A stretch of DNA of 8,239 nt from Fen-1308 sp035319125 (GTDB lineage Bacteria; Nitrospirota; Thermodesulfovibrionia; Thermodesulfovibrionales; Dissulfurispiraceae). The position numbers and the translations under genes are program-made. Shown here piece by piece: positions 1 to 6,280 of the stretch. The DNA is taken from positions 1-8,239 of the forward strand of contig DATHDG010000001.1 in assembly GCA_035319125.1 (NCBI GenBank), read 5' to 3'. The notes below the pieces were generated by a model. It did not search any database. It was not told where the DNA came from and was given only the letters and a program-made list of their open reading frames with translations. Numbering within the stretch: the stretch's first letter is position 1; each line of letters starts with the position of its first letter.

Positions 1-2
1 TG

Positions 3-638
3 CAAAGGGTTTTTGGAACTGAATTGAATCAACCTGAGAAGAAGATGCGGAAATATGAATCGGGCGATCTCAGGAGCGACAGACAGCAGGGGTTTCCAAC
101 CCCTTCAGGTAGGTTCGAGTTTGAATCCGTCATGCTGAAGAGTTACGGCTATGATGCATTGCCGGTCTATATTCATCCATACCCGTTCCATGATAGAGAC
201 GAAAAGCTTGTGCTTACAACAGGAGCGAGATCAAGGTCGAGGTTCAATTCCCAATACCTGAACCATCCAGAACTCATAGCTGGAAACGATCCCGTCCTCG
301 AAATGAACCCGGTGGATGCAGTGAAAAGGTGTATTGCCTCAGGAGATAGCGTATTCCTCAGTACGGAATGCGGAGAGATATCCCTGATCGCAAATATAAC
401 CTACGATATACGCGAAGGCACAGTACATGCGCCATCGGGCGGAGGCGGCGCCCATCAAATCGGCCTTTGGTCCTCGGCACATGTCAATTCGATAATATCC
501 CCCGGATCAAGGGATGCCATATCCGGCTATCCCGTTTTCAAGGCGCAATTATGCGAGGTCAATGCTGCGCCGAAGCCTGCTTATTTATCTGGGGAATGCG
601 TCTGTAGCGAGAGCGATATGATCCTGCCTCCCACGTGA
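3..638 (+). CDS. Molybdopterin oxidoreductase, C-terminal fragment (5' end outside window)
   Basis: This is the last 211 residues of a molybdopterin-dependent oxidoreductase (bis-MGD/DMSO reductase superfamily), enzymes that carry out two-electron redox chemistry at a molybdenum or tungsten centre. The reading frame is open to the window edge, so the gene begins upstream; a TTG at 24 is in frame but is most likely internal. What remains is the linker with TPSGRFEFES, typical just before the cofactor domain, and then the molybdopterin-dinucleotide-binding beta-barrel. Its family-like stretches are LTTGARSRSRFNSQ (the cofactor-contacting TG-R---FNSQ pattern), DPVLEMNP, the glycine-rich HAPSGGGG and WSSAHVN near the end. 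The catalytic ligand and any Fe-S cluster motif lie in the missing part, so substrate and subfamily cannot be assigned. The tail after the domain (CVCSESDMILPPT) has two cysteines but no cluster motif. The domain call is firm; the specific enzyme is unknown. Confidence 0.88.
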   Translation, partial: QRVFGTELNQPEKKMRKYESGDLRSDRQQGFPTPSGRFEFESVMLKSYGYDALPVYIHPYPFHDRDEKLVLTTGARSRSRFNSQYLNHPELIAGNDPVLEMNPVDAVKRCIASGDSVFLSTECGEISLIANITYDIREGTVHAPSGGGGAHQIGLWSSAHVNSIISPGSRDAISGYPVFKAQLCEVNAAPKPAYLSGECVCSESDMILPPT

Positions 639-885
639 ATGTAGCGAGAAAGATGAAATGCAGGGTCAACATCCTTCTTCTCTATCATACGGACAAATCA
701 ACTTAGATCGGAAATACGCAGTGCTATTTTGTGGGAAGCATCAGAGTAGAGAGCTGGCGTAGTAGCTGATGGCTCTATCTCCAGCTCCCCCTCGTCAAAC
801 TGTACATTTAGTTTTCCCGAATACGGCTTTGGGCAAAACGACAATCAGGAATTTTGTTTATAGTCGCTCAAAATTGAATGTATGC
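639..885. other. Convergent intergenic spacer, no gene seen
   Basis: This 247-base spacer separates two converging genes, the molybdoenzyme fragment and pirin. It holds a 7-base inverted repeat, GAGCTGG at 751-757 and CCAGCTC at 781-787, with a 23-base loop and no T-tract. I see no convincing terminator, RNA gene or protein in it. Short open frames here lack a ribosome site and a protein-like composition. Confidence 0.5.
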
Positions 886-1794
886 TCAATGCCCGTGTTT
901 AATAAATGTTCCCTTTTCAAACTCCTCAAAAGCTGTTTGAAGCTCCTCTTGAGTATTCATTACTATTGGTCCATACCAGGCTACTGGCTCTCCTATAGGT
1001 CTGCCTGAAACTAGAATATAGCGTGCCGCAGAGTCCTCTGTTGTGATAAGCAATGCATCTCCAGCGCGTTCGTAAAGCACAAGAGTCTCCGCACCGAACC
1101 TGCATTCCCTTTTAAAATCGAAATAGTTTTCTCCTATTACTTCGTGGGCAAATGGATTGCGCTCTTCATCGAAATAAGCGCTTCCGTCAATCACGTAAGC
1201 AAAGACTGTGTGACCCGTGGAAACCCGATGGGTGAAAGTCGTTTGGGGAGGCATCGAGACGTCGATATATTCAGGGTCGGTGACAATGTCCTGAATGGGT
1301 CCCTTAACGCCGTCGACATTACCGCAGATGACTTTTACTTTTGCGCCCGATGCCAGCGTCTTCGTTGGTATCTCCTCGCGTGTTATACCCCTGTAGCGCG
1401 GATCCATCATTTTGTTTACTGCGGGAAGATTGGCCCAGAGCTGGAATCCCCAAAGGAGATTATTCTTGTCTCCCTTTGGCATTTCCTGGTGTATTATACC
1501 GCTTCCGGCCGTCATCCACTGCACATCGCCAGGAGAAATGACTCCGCTGTTTCCCATGCTGTCTCCATGTTCGACTTTGCCGTGAAGGAGGTATGTGATT
1601 GTCTCTATCCCACGATGAGGATGCCAGGGAAAGCCTGCAAGATAGTAGCCGGGATTATTTGCATGGAAGTCGTCAAGGAGAAGAAAAGGATCGAGTCGAG
1701 GTACCTGATAATAGCCAAACGCACGCTTTAGATGAACACCGGCTCCTTCAATTGTCGGTTTGCTTTTCCACACCTTCCTTATTTTCCTTGTCAT
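886..1794 (-). CDS. Pirin family bicupin protein
   Basis: A 302-residue member of the pirin family, cupin-fold iron proteins that act in the cytoplasm as quercetinase-like dioxygenases or as regulators of metabolic enzymes; the exact role varies among bacterial members. The N-terminal cupin (about residues 20-125) keeps the full metal site: His58 and His60 in FPWHPHRGIET, then His102 and Glu104 in GSGIIHQEMP. The WGFQLW segment and the C-terminal cupin (about 175-285) also fit, and the length is usual for the family. The start is supported by AGGAG six bases before the ATG. The gene stands alone, converging on the molybdoenzyme fragment and with a long gap upstream, so context says nothing about its substrate. 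Intact metal ligands argue for an active metal-binding protein. Some paralogues are quercetin 2,3-dioxygenases (YhhW type), but activity cannot be inferred from sequence alone. Confidence 0.95.
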   Translation of the reverse strand: MTRKIRKVWKSKPTIEGAGVHLKRAFGYYQVPRLDPFLLLDDFHANNPGYYLAGFPWHPHRGIETITYLLHGKVEHGDSMGNSGVISPGDVQWMTAGSGIIHQEMPKGDKNNLLWGFQLWANLPAVNKMMDPRYRGITREEIPTKTLASGAKVKVICGNVDGVKGPIQDIVTDPEYIDVSMPPQTTFTHRVSTGHTVFAYVIDGSAYFDEERNPFAHEVIGENYFDFKRECRFGAETLVLYERAGDALLITTEDSAARYILVSGRPIGEPVAWYGPIVMNTQEELQTAFEEFEKGTFIKHGH

Positions 1795-1832
1795 AGTAAT
1801 CTCCTATCTGAATGCTGGAGCCTTGTTGTTAA

Positions 1833-1838
1833 ATTGTA
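1833..1838 (-). promoter_or_regulatory. Possible -10 box for pirin
   Basis: On the minus strand TACAAT lies 38 bases before the pirin ATG, which would give a leader of about 30 bases containing the AGGAG site. A -35 match at the right spacing is poor (TTCATC), so this is either a weak or activator-dependent promoter or chance. Confidence 0.3.
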
Positions 1839-2074
1839 TCAACTTCACGCGATGCGATGAAATTACACCTAACGATGTGTGAGAACTAAAAAGAGGGAGC
1901 TGTATCAGAGCAGCTTATTTCCTTCGGACATCAGCAAATCCGCTTAACAGAGCGACCTACATAGTCGCAGTGAGACAGTTTTGTAATATGACAAAGTTCC
2001 GATTATATTCCTCGTGATAAAAGAAAATTGACAATCTGACTTTGGAACGTTCTTGCAAACATCAATGCGGGATA

Positions 2075-2127
2075 GTGTCACCCTTTTTCAGAGGTGTCTT
2101 GGCATCATAAACTGGTCGTTAGGACAA
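2075..2127 (+). repeat. 53-base dispersed direct repeat, copy A
   Basis: Identical at 46 of 53 positions to copy B at 5933-5985, without gaps and in the same orientation. It begins GTGTCACCC and ends GTTAGGACAA; similarity fades abruptly outside both ends. The shared core includes ATCATAAACTGGTCGT. Two such copies in gene-poor gaps suggest ends or remnants of a mobile or repeated element, but no transposase is visible. Confidence 0.75.
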
Positions 2128-2340
2128 CGATTACCTTCGGCAATTCTTATTTTCAAGTGCGACCGCTACACCAAGTTCGGGCAAAATCTTAGGCGTATAT
2201 CTTCTACCACTATCCCTGCGGACTATCGACAGAGTTGTCAGCTAAGTCCCGATATTAGGAGGAATACATGCATTGCCGAGTCGTGAGGCTCGACCAAGCT
2301 AAGCTCTCGACTTACCATAAAAGAATTCGAGCATCCATCA

Positions 2341-3747
2341 CTAACTGCCGTCAATTCTCTGCTCTGGAGTACTGTGAATGAGCCGATTGCGCACAAACCC
2401 TATGTCACCCCTCAGTGTATAGAATTGTCCTGCAAATGACGCTGGCACCTTCATGCTGTTTACTGCCCGCTCTATTTGATCCAGACGAGAGAGCAATTCT
2501 TTCCGCTTCTCGGAATCAACAGCGGTTAGCACTTCCTGTTCAAGTGTTAGTAATGCTCGGTACCAGCGATAGATACCTAAGCTGATCCTCCATCGGTAGA
2601 GTTTGGGGATCATCCGCAACCCCGGGATCAATAATACCATCATAGGCACAAACACTACCAAAATGCGATTCAACAGACTCGCCATCCAGAACGGCAGATA
2701 TCGGTAAAGGAAGCTCTTGCCTGATTTGTAATAACGTGCTGCATCAGCACTGATAGGATATTCATAAGATAACGGCGTAGGAAACTCATCTTTACTACGC
2801 AGGAGGCCAGCGCCGCTATGGACTTCATAAGCCGCCTCGATCAATAAATCTGATAGGGCCGGATGCAGGTCTGATCGCGCTATGATTTCTACTGTGGGAC
2901 CAATTAAATCTACATCTTGTTCAGGTATATCTTCCCCAAAATCAATGGCGCCTTCGGGCAATATTATTTTGTTCAAATACGGGATGCGACGGGTATACCC
3001 TAAGGCTTGTGCCATATCTAATAGATGAATTACCGGGTTTCTCATAAGCGTACGCATGTTCTGTATGGACGCTGAATCTCCCATCAGAAACACGGCGTCG
3101 ACCTTACCCTCGATCAAAGCCTTCGTGGCGTTGTTTGCTTCTAGCTCTTCAAGAACAGTCGTGCCCCCCGGCTCGATACCATTTGCTGCAAGCAGAGTTA
3201 GTGCCAGAGTCTGTGTCCCGCTGCCGGACGAACCAATGGCGAGTCGTTTGCCTTTGAGTTCAGACAGCAAATGCACTGGTAATGGTCCCTTATAGAAGAC
3301 AAGCATGGGTTGATAGGAGATACTTCCAAGAGACACAAGCTTATTGATCTTCAATCCACCACTCTCACCACCTTGAACAAATCCGACGTCGACGCGGAAT
3401 TGTGGATCGGCCAGCCTTTTTAGATTCTCAGTGGAACCCTCCGATGAAAGAATCTTTAACTTTATTCCGTTGTGTTCAAGTATCTTAGCGTATTTCTCCG
3501 CGTTGATCCGAAATACACTGCCTTCCGGACCGCTAGTGATGATAATTGTATTTGGTGGAGCTGAGTGAAAAAACCAAAAAACGGCAAAGACCACACTTAG
3601 GCTGACCAAAAAAATCACAATGGCGGATACAGCACGACCGAGTCCAAATATTTCAGAAAACACTGTTTGAACTCTATCAATGCTTATTTCGCGAAGCGAT
3701 TTCATAATTTCAAAAATTATATCATACTGTCTGATAAGTCGCTGCAC
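2341..3747 (-). CDS. Membrane-anchored TAXI family solute-binding protein
   Basis: A 468-residue TAXI-type (TRAP-associated extracytoplasmic immunogenic, COG2358) binding protein. An N-terminal helix (about residues 38-60) is followed by the binding domain (about 66-340). Its family-like segments are IITSGPEGSVFR, SSEGSTENLKRL, DVGFVQGG, LKGKRLAIGSSGSGTQ and KVDAVFLMG. A second helix (about 357-378) and a charged, partly helical tail of about 90 residues follow. The binding domain would face the periplasm with both ends in the cytoplasm. This is the longer, double-anchored TAXI form, not the soluble receptor of about 320 residues with a cleaved signal. No TRAP permease lies beside it, so a transport partner, if any, is encoded elsewhere; sensing is an alternative. 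Neither the ATG at 3747 nor the next in-frame ATG at 3705 has a clear Shine-Dalgarno, so the first 14 residues are uncertain. TAXI ligands include glutamate and other organic acids in known cases; this one is unknown. Confidence 0.88.
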   Translation of the reverse strand: MQRLIRQYDIIFEIMKSLREISIDRVQTVFSEIFGLGRAVSAIVIFLVSLSVVFAVFWFFHSAPPNTIIITSGPEGSVFRINAEKYAKILEHNGIKLKILSSEGSTENLKRLADPQFRVDVGFVQGGESGGLKINKLVSLGSISYQPMLVFYKGPLPVHLLSELKGKRLAIGSSGSGTQTLALTLLAANGIEPGGTTVLEELEANNATKALIEGKVDAVFLMGDSASIQNMRTLMRNPVIHLLDMAQALGYTRRIPYLNKIILPEGAIDFGEDIPEQDVDLIGPTVEIIARSDLHPALSDLLIEAAYEVHSGAGLLRSKDEFPTPLSYEYPISADAARYYKSGKSFLYRYLPFWMASLLNRILVVFVPMMVLLIPGLRMIPKLYRWRISLGIYRWYRALLTLEQEVLTAVDSEKRKELLSRLDQIERAVNSMKVPASFAGQFYTLRGDIGFVRNRLIHSTPEQRIDGS

Positions 3748-3995
3748 ATTATGACGGCAAGAATATTTTACTAAATTTTAATAAGCGTCAGTCTGCTGCG
3801 AAGTTGCTGATTTACGTGTGTCCTGACAAAAACCTGCAGATAAAATCCCATGCTCCTACAAGGCAATATCAGCGCTATCCGTTGGTTTCCAAATGCACAC
3901 TTAAGAATGTGAAAAAAAACCGCACCGATGAGGGACTGTTTGCTAAACGACCCGATCACTTCGCGGGGCGTCATAAATTGCTGCGGCTGAGCTTC

Positions 3996-4039
3996 TTGAA
4001 TATATCATTCTGAAAAGATGATACTGCAAATATATTCAA
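3996..4039. repeat. Nested AT-rich inverted repeat
   Basis: The outer arms TTGAATATA (3996-4004) and TATATTCAA (4031-4039) are perfect 9-base complements. The inner arms ATCAT (4004-4008) and ATGAT (4018-4022) can also pair, leaving a 9-base loop and an 8-base one-sided bulge. It lies beyond the hairpin at 4049-4067 on the minus strand and far upstream of no plus-strand gene, so it may be a second 3' structure or a protein-binding site. Confidence 0.5.
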
Positions 4040-4048
4040 AGGCAGCCG

Positions 4049-4067
4049 GGCGTGACCGGATCACGCC
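4049..4067 (-). terminator. Hairpin, probable terminator of VOC-lipoprotein operon
   Basis: GGCGTGA (4049-4055) and TCACGCC (4061-4067) form a perfect 7-base GC-rich stem with a 5-base loop. It lies 56 bases past the lipoprotein stop in the direction of transcription. No proper U-tract follows on the minus strand (only a short CCTTTG about 10 bases on), so it is either an imperfect intrinsic terminator or a 3'-end stabilising hairpin. Confidence 0.45.
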
Positions 4068-4123
4068 AAACTTAAATGGTTCAAGTTCTTTCAGGATAGA
4101 CACTCAAGATTTGGCGGACTGAT

Positions 4124-4510
4124 TCACCGTGAATGCGAGTCGCCAGAATGCGAGCCACTTGGATGCGAGCCACTTGGATGCGAGCCACTTTGGTGCGAGC
4201 CGCCAGAACGTGGCTGAGACGGAATAGAAGGCACCGGACGGGAAGCAGGCGCTGATCTGAATGCTCGCTCCGATGGGAGTCTGTCTCCACCTCTTGGGTG
4301 ATAGCCACGGTCATGATCGTGGTCACGGTCGCGATATGGTGCCACATGGTACTCGGGGCCCCAGTTACCGTAGGCAGCACCATAGTGTTCGTAGTAAGTA
4401 GCCCCCTCATCGGTATAATATCCGCCACCTGTTACGCAGCCGTGCAACAGGATCGTCAACGTACAGACTACGAAGGCACTGGCCAACCAACGTAGGAATG
4501 ATATATTCAC
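4124..4510 (-). CDS. Small repeat-tailed lipoprotein
   Basis: A 128-residue predicted lipoprotein of unknown function. The N-terminus has Arg7, a hydrophobic stretch (about 9-22) and the lipobox LHGC with Cys25 as the expected lipid-modified residue. The mature part has a Gly/Tyr-rich section (YYTDEGATYYEHYGAAYGNW), an Asp/His/Arg-rich section (YRDRDHDHDRGYHPRGG) and a Ser/Gly/His tail of five-residue repeats near SGSHP. It therefore looks intrinsically disordered and His-rich, which could suit metal binding or envelope attachment, but that is inference. The start is GTG at 4510; it overlaps the TGA of the upstream VOC gene as GTGA, which implies translational coupling and co-transcription. 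A weak AAGGCGG precedes it. The frame at 4081-4428 over the same DNA, giving repeated VARIQ, is a shadow of the tandem repeat. The lipoprotein frame is preferred because of its signal sequence and coupling. Confidence 0.8.
   Translation of the reverse strand: MNISFLRWLASAFVVCTLTILLHGCVTGGGYYTDEGATYYEHYGAAYGNWGPEYHVAPYRDRDHDHDRGYHPRGGDRLPSERAFRSAPASRPVPSIPSQPRSGGSHQSGSHPSGSHPSGSHSGDSHSR
4131..4205 (-). repeat. Five 15-base tandem repeats inside lipoprotein gene
   Basis: Five consecutive 15-base units start at 4131, 4146, 4161, 4176 and 4191. On the plus strand they follow the pattern GGATGCGAGCCACTT; the central two are identical and the outer ones diverge. The unit is a multiple of three, so copy-number change keeps the lipoprotein frame and simply changes the number of SGSHP-like units in its tail. 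Confidence 0.9.
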
Positions 4511-5493
4511 TTGGGCACCGCCTTACTGTCGGCTTCGGTCCATTCAAGCAATCCAAAAGGTGCCCCAAAGGGGTCGGCGACAATCGCGACTTTTCCTCCA
4601 TGGCGATCAATCCGCGGTTCGACTAGCACACGGCCTCCGAGTGCCACGACTTTTGCAGCCATCTTGACTGCATCTTCGACTCGTATGTAATTGAGCCAGT
4701 AGGGATGGACATTGGATTTATTTGCAGGGAGCGAATTCACGCTGGCCCGAGCAAAGTTATCCGTTGCGAGCAAAAGATGTTGGGCACCGGGACTCGAGGG
4801 CAGATCGAAAACTTCGTAGTCGAAGAGTTTTTGGTAAAAGGCGGCATCGGTGTCCGGATCACTCGTGATTAACGAGCTCCATATCCATTCTCCTGGCGCA
4901 GCCAGAACATCGGACGGATCACCGCTGCTTGAAGCCAGGACCGCAAAAACGGCTCCTTGCGGATCCGCAAAGACTGCCTCCCGCCCACGCTCTGGGATGC
5001 TATGAGGTTCGAACAGCACCTTTGCACCATTTTGCAAGGCAACCTTTTTTGCTGTATCGACATCTTGCACGGAGAAGAAGCTTAGCCACGCCGGCTGACG
5101 GTGCGCGCTTGCCGGTAAATCCTTGTGAACCATTCCTGCGACCGGAGTACTATCAAGAAATGCCTCGGCATACTGTATCCCACCGGCCTGAATGTCGCGA
5201 AATGTCCAGCCAAACAGGCCCGCATAGAACTGTTTGGCTGCGGATAGGTTCGGCGTTACTAATTCGATGAATATAACTTTGCCGATGTGATGTTCCTGGC
5301 TCGCTGGCTCAACAATCGCCGGTAGCTGGATCGATGCGGCCATGGCCGACACAGCACACGTTGTGACGAGAAGTACGGCAAGCAATCCCTGCCAAAAAAA
5401 TAGTCTGACTCGATCAGTACGTATCTTTTGCGGCCTAAATTGATTATGTATTATTGAGTCAATCAGCCTTGATCCGTGTTGTCTCTCCATCAT
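4507..5493 (-). CDS. Exported two-domain VOC (glyoxalase/bleomycin-resistance fold) protein
   Basis: A protein of 328 residues with two vicinal-oxygen-chelate domains in tandem (COG3324-like). Numbering from the ATG at 5493, a basic N-terminal region leads into a hydrophobic segment (about 31-51) ending in SAMA-AS, a plausible signal-peptidase I site. Domain 1 (about 72-188) has FIELVTP, AAKQFYAGLFGW and FADPQGAVFAV. Domain 2 (about 202-318) has WSSLITSDPDTDAAFYQKLF and VADPFGAPFGLLEW. Each half thus shows the FY--LF pattern and the closing DP-GA-F strand. Glu at the first metal position is kept in domain 1 (FIELV) but replaced by Ser in domain 2, so metal binding may be partial or lost. The start at 5493 is favoured by GGAG five bases upstream; an in-frame ATG at 5520 would add nine residues but has no ribosome site. 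Export is unusual for VOC proteins, most of which are cytoplasmic. It is the first gene of a unit with the lipoprotein. Substrate unknown. Confidence 0.85.
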   Translation of the reverse strand: MMERQHGSRLIDSIIHNQFRPQKIRTDRVRLFFWQGLLAVLLVTTCAVSAMAASIQLPAIVEPASQEHHIGKVIFIELVTPNLSAAKQFYAGLFGWTFRDIQAGGIQYAEAFLDSTPVAGMVHKDLPASAHRQPAWLSFFSVQDVDTAKKVALQNGAKVLFEPHSIPERGREAVFADPQGAVFAVLASSSGDPSDVLAAPGEWIWSSLITSDPDTDAAFYQKLFDYEVFDLPSSPGAQHLLLATDNFARASVNSLPANKSNVHPYWLNYIRVEDAVKMAAKVVALGGRVLVEPRIDRHGGKVAIVADPFGAPFGLLEWTEADSKAVPK

Positions 5494-5498
5494 GGTCT

Positions 5499-5502
5499 CT
5501 CC
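5499..5502 (-). promoter_or_regulatory. Shine-Dalgarno that sets the VOC start
   Basis: On the minus strand GGAG, within GGAGAGACC, is followed by two consecutive ATG codons (5493 and 5490). The spacing of five bases suits the first of them. The upstream ATG at 5520 has no comparable site. Confidence 0.65.
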
Positions 5503-5545
5503 ATTCGTATTCTCTACCATCAGCCATTAATAGAATCTATTTTTA

Positions 5546-5573
5546 TTTATATAGTAAATAAAGAAGATGTCAA
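5546..5573 (-). promoter_or_regulatory. Near-consensus sigma-70 promoter for VOC-lipoprotein operon
   Basis: On the minus strand a perfect -35 box TTGACA (5568-5573) and a TATAAA -10 box (5546-5551) are separated by 16 bases of AT-rich DNA. Transcription would begin near 5539, giving a leader of about 45 bases that contains the GGAG site. It is the best promoter in the window and suggests strong housekeeping-type expression unless a repressor acts on it. Confidence 0.7.
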
Positions 5574-5932
5574 GTTCTTGGACAGAATGTTCAAAACGGT
5601 TGCTGACCGGGGGCCGAGGGCGCTGCAATACTGGGTGCCACGTTTCCTTCATTCTCCGGCAACTCAGGTTCGTTCAATGCCGGTAAATAACACTCAACAT
5701 ATTGAACAGGAATCAAAACGCTGACTTTGGGAAGGAGATGCGGGAAAAGAGGAGAATTTGACCCGATCAAACTTTCGACCGGAAATCCGTAGATCCGTTT
5801 AGCAGGAACCACCTACCATTTGTTAGCAGCAATGATATCTCATCCGCTTAAATTCCAATCATACTCTGTTTGGCGGAGAAAAATGACGACCTCAGTTGCC
5901 GGGATGTTACTTGCATATTATTCAATAGAATG

Positions 5933-5985
5933 GTGTCACCCTATTTCAGAAAGATCTTGGTATCATAAACTGGTCGTAAGGACAA
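5933..5985 (+). repeat. 53-base dispersed direct repeat, copy B
   Basis: Partner of copy A (2075-2127), with 46 of 53 bases identical, no gaps and the same orientation. Differences cluster at positions 19-22 of the repeat; the others are single changes. The nine bases GGTGTCACC at its left end (5932-5940) form an odd palindrome (GGTG-T-CACC) that recurs at 6028-6036. Confidence 0.75.
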
Positions 5986-6140
5986 TGGGATACATCAGCG
6001 GCCCCGACAAATTGACCCTGTTCGAAAGGTGTCACCGTAACCAGAGAATCTCCATTCAGACGCTCCTCATGGATTTCAGTACTATGTTGTTTCCCATCGT
6101 TCAAAGTAGCCATATACGGGCAGTTACCGATCTGCGACAA
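5946..6140 (-). CDS. Doubtful short ORF ending inside repeat copy B
   Basis: A 64-codon minus-strand frame from a TTG, open for about ten codons further upstream, with no ribosome site. I do not recognise it. Its last residues, CPYDQFMIPRSF-stop, are matched in repeat copy A by CPNDQFMMPRHL-stop in the same frame with the stop at the same aligned position. That is what one would expect if the repeat carries the 3' end of a gene. However, the plus-strand frame across both copies is equally similar (CHPISERSWYHKLVVRT against CHPFSEVSWHHKLVVRT), so the coding strand, if either codes, is not settled. Best read as a possible gene remnant. Confidence 0.2.
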   Translation of the reverse strand: MSQIGNCPYMATLNDGKQHSTEIHEERLNGDSLVTVTPFEQGQFVGAADVSHCPYDQFMIPRSF

Positions 6141-6252
6141 TGTAAACGCAAGGAGACGCTGATTATAACAAGGTCTTCTTCATTTTGATTATTAGGATTA
6201 CCAGCTAAGATTTAGCACTGCGGCCTAGGAAATGTAGGTTTTTGTTATCCTG

Positions 6253-6280
6253 TTGATAAAATTTAACTAAGCCCTGCAAT
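6253..6280 (+). promoter_or_regulatory. Weak promoter candidate for DUF3455
   Basis: TTGATA (6253-6258), 16 bases, then TGCAAT (6275-6280) would place transcription near 6287 and leave a leader of about 32 bases. The -10 match is only moderate. A 6-base inverted repeat, CTGCAA (6274-6279) and TTGCAG (6297-6302), overlaps the -10 and start region, where an operator would sit, but could be chance. Confidence 0.25.

Larger units (their letters stand above)
1795..2340. other. Gene-poor gap with repeat copy A
   Basis: A 546-base stretch between the starts of pirin and the end of the TAXI gene. It holds the pirin leader, a 53-base repeat (copy A, 2075-2127) and otherwise short frames broken by stops. 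On the minus strand a run of about 36 residues (about 2135-2245), including PELGVAVALENKN, is open and protein-like, but it has no start signal and matches nothing I recognise. It could be a decayed gene fragment. I see no tRNA or terminator. Confidence 0.45.
3748..4123. other. Gap with two inverted repeats, no gene seen
   Basis: This 376-base gap lies between the TAXI start and the lipoprotein stop. The part next to the lipoprotein contains a likely terminator hairpin (4049-4067) and an AT-rich nested inverted repeat (3996-4039). The rest has open frames on both strands of about 67-69 codons (3771-3974 minus, 3804-4013 plus), which overlap each other and lack ribosome sites and recognisable composition, so I do not call them genes. 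Confidence 0.5.

Noticed and set aside
751..787. Inverted repeat GAGCTGG/CCAGCTC between the molybdoenzyme fragment and pirin
   Set aside because: A 23-base loop and no T-tract make it a poor terminator; short arms can occur by chance.
1144..1731. A 195-codon open frame on the plus strand inside pirin
   Set aside because: It lies opposite a complete pirin with all metal ligands and a good ribosome site, and resembles no protein family; it is a shadow frame.
2276..2320. Hairpin-like GTCG/CGAC and CGAG/CTCG pairs downstream of the TAXI stop
   Set aside because: Arms of four bases with several competing pairings and no U-tract; not a credible terminator.
3705..3721. TATAAT on the minus strand at 3716-3721, ten bases before an in-frame ATG (3705) of the TAXI gene, suggesting a leaderless start
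   Set aside because: No -35 match at 16-18 bases, and AT-rich DNA gives such hexamers by chance; kept only as a reason to doubt the 3747 start.
4131..4205. Possible CRISPR-like array
   Set aside because: The 15-base units are contiguous with no spacers and lie in frame inside a coding sequence.
4081..4428. A 115-codon minus-strand frame with repeated VARIQ units
   Set aside because: The repeats are the same 15-base tandem array read in another frame. The overlapping lipoprotein has a signal sequence, lipobox and coupling to the VOC gene.
5820..6188. A 122-codon plus-strand frame across repeat copy B
   Set aside because: No ribosome site, no recognisable domain, and it conflicts with a similarly open minus-strand frame; copy A has a stop right before the shared segment in this frame.
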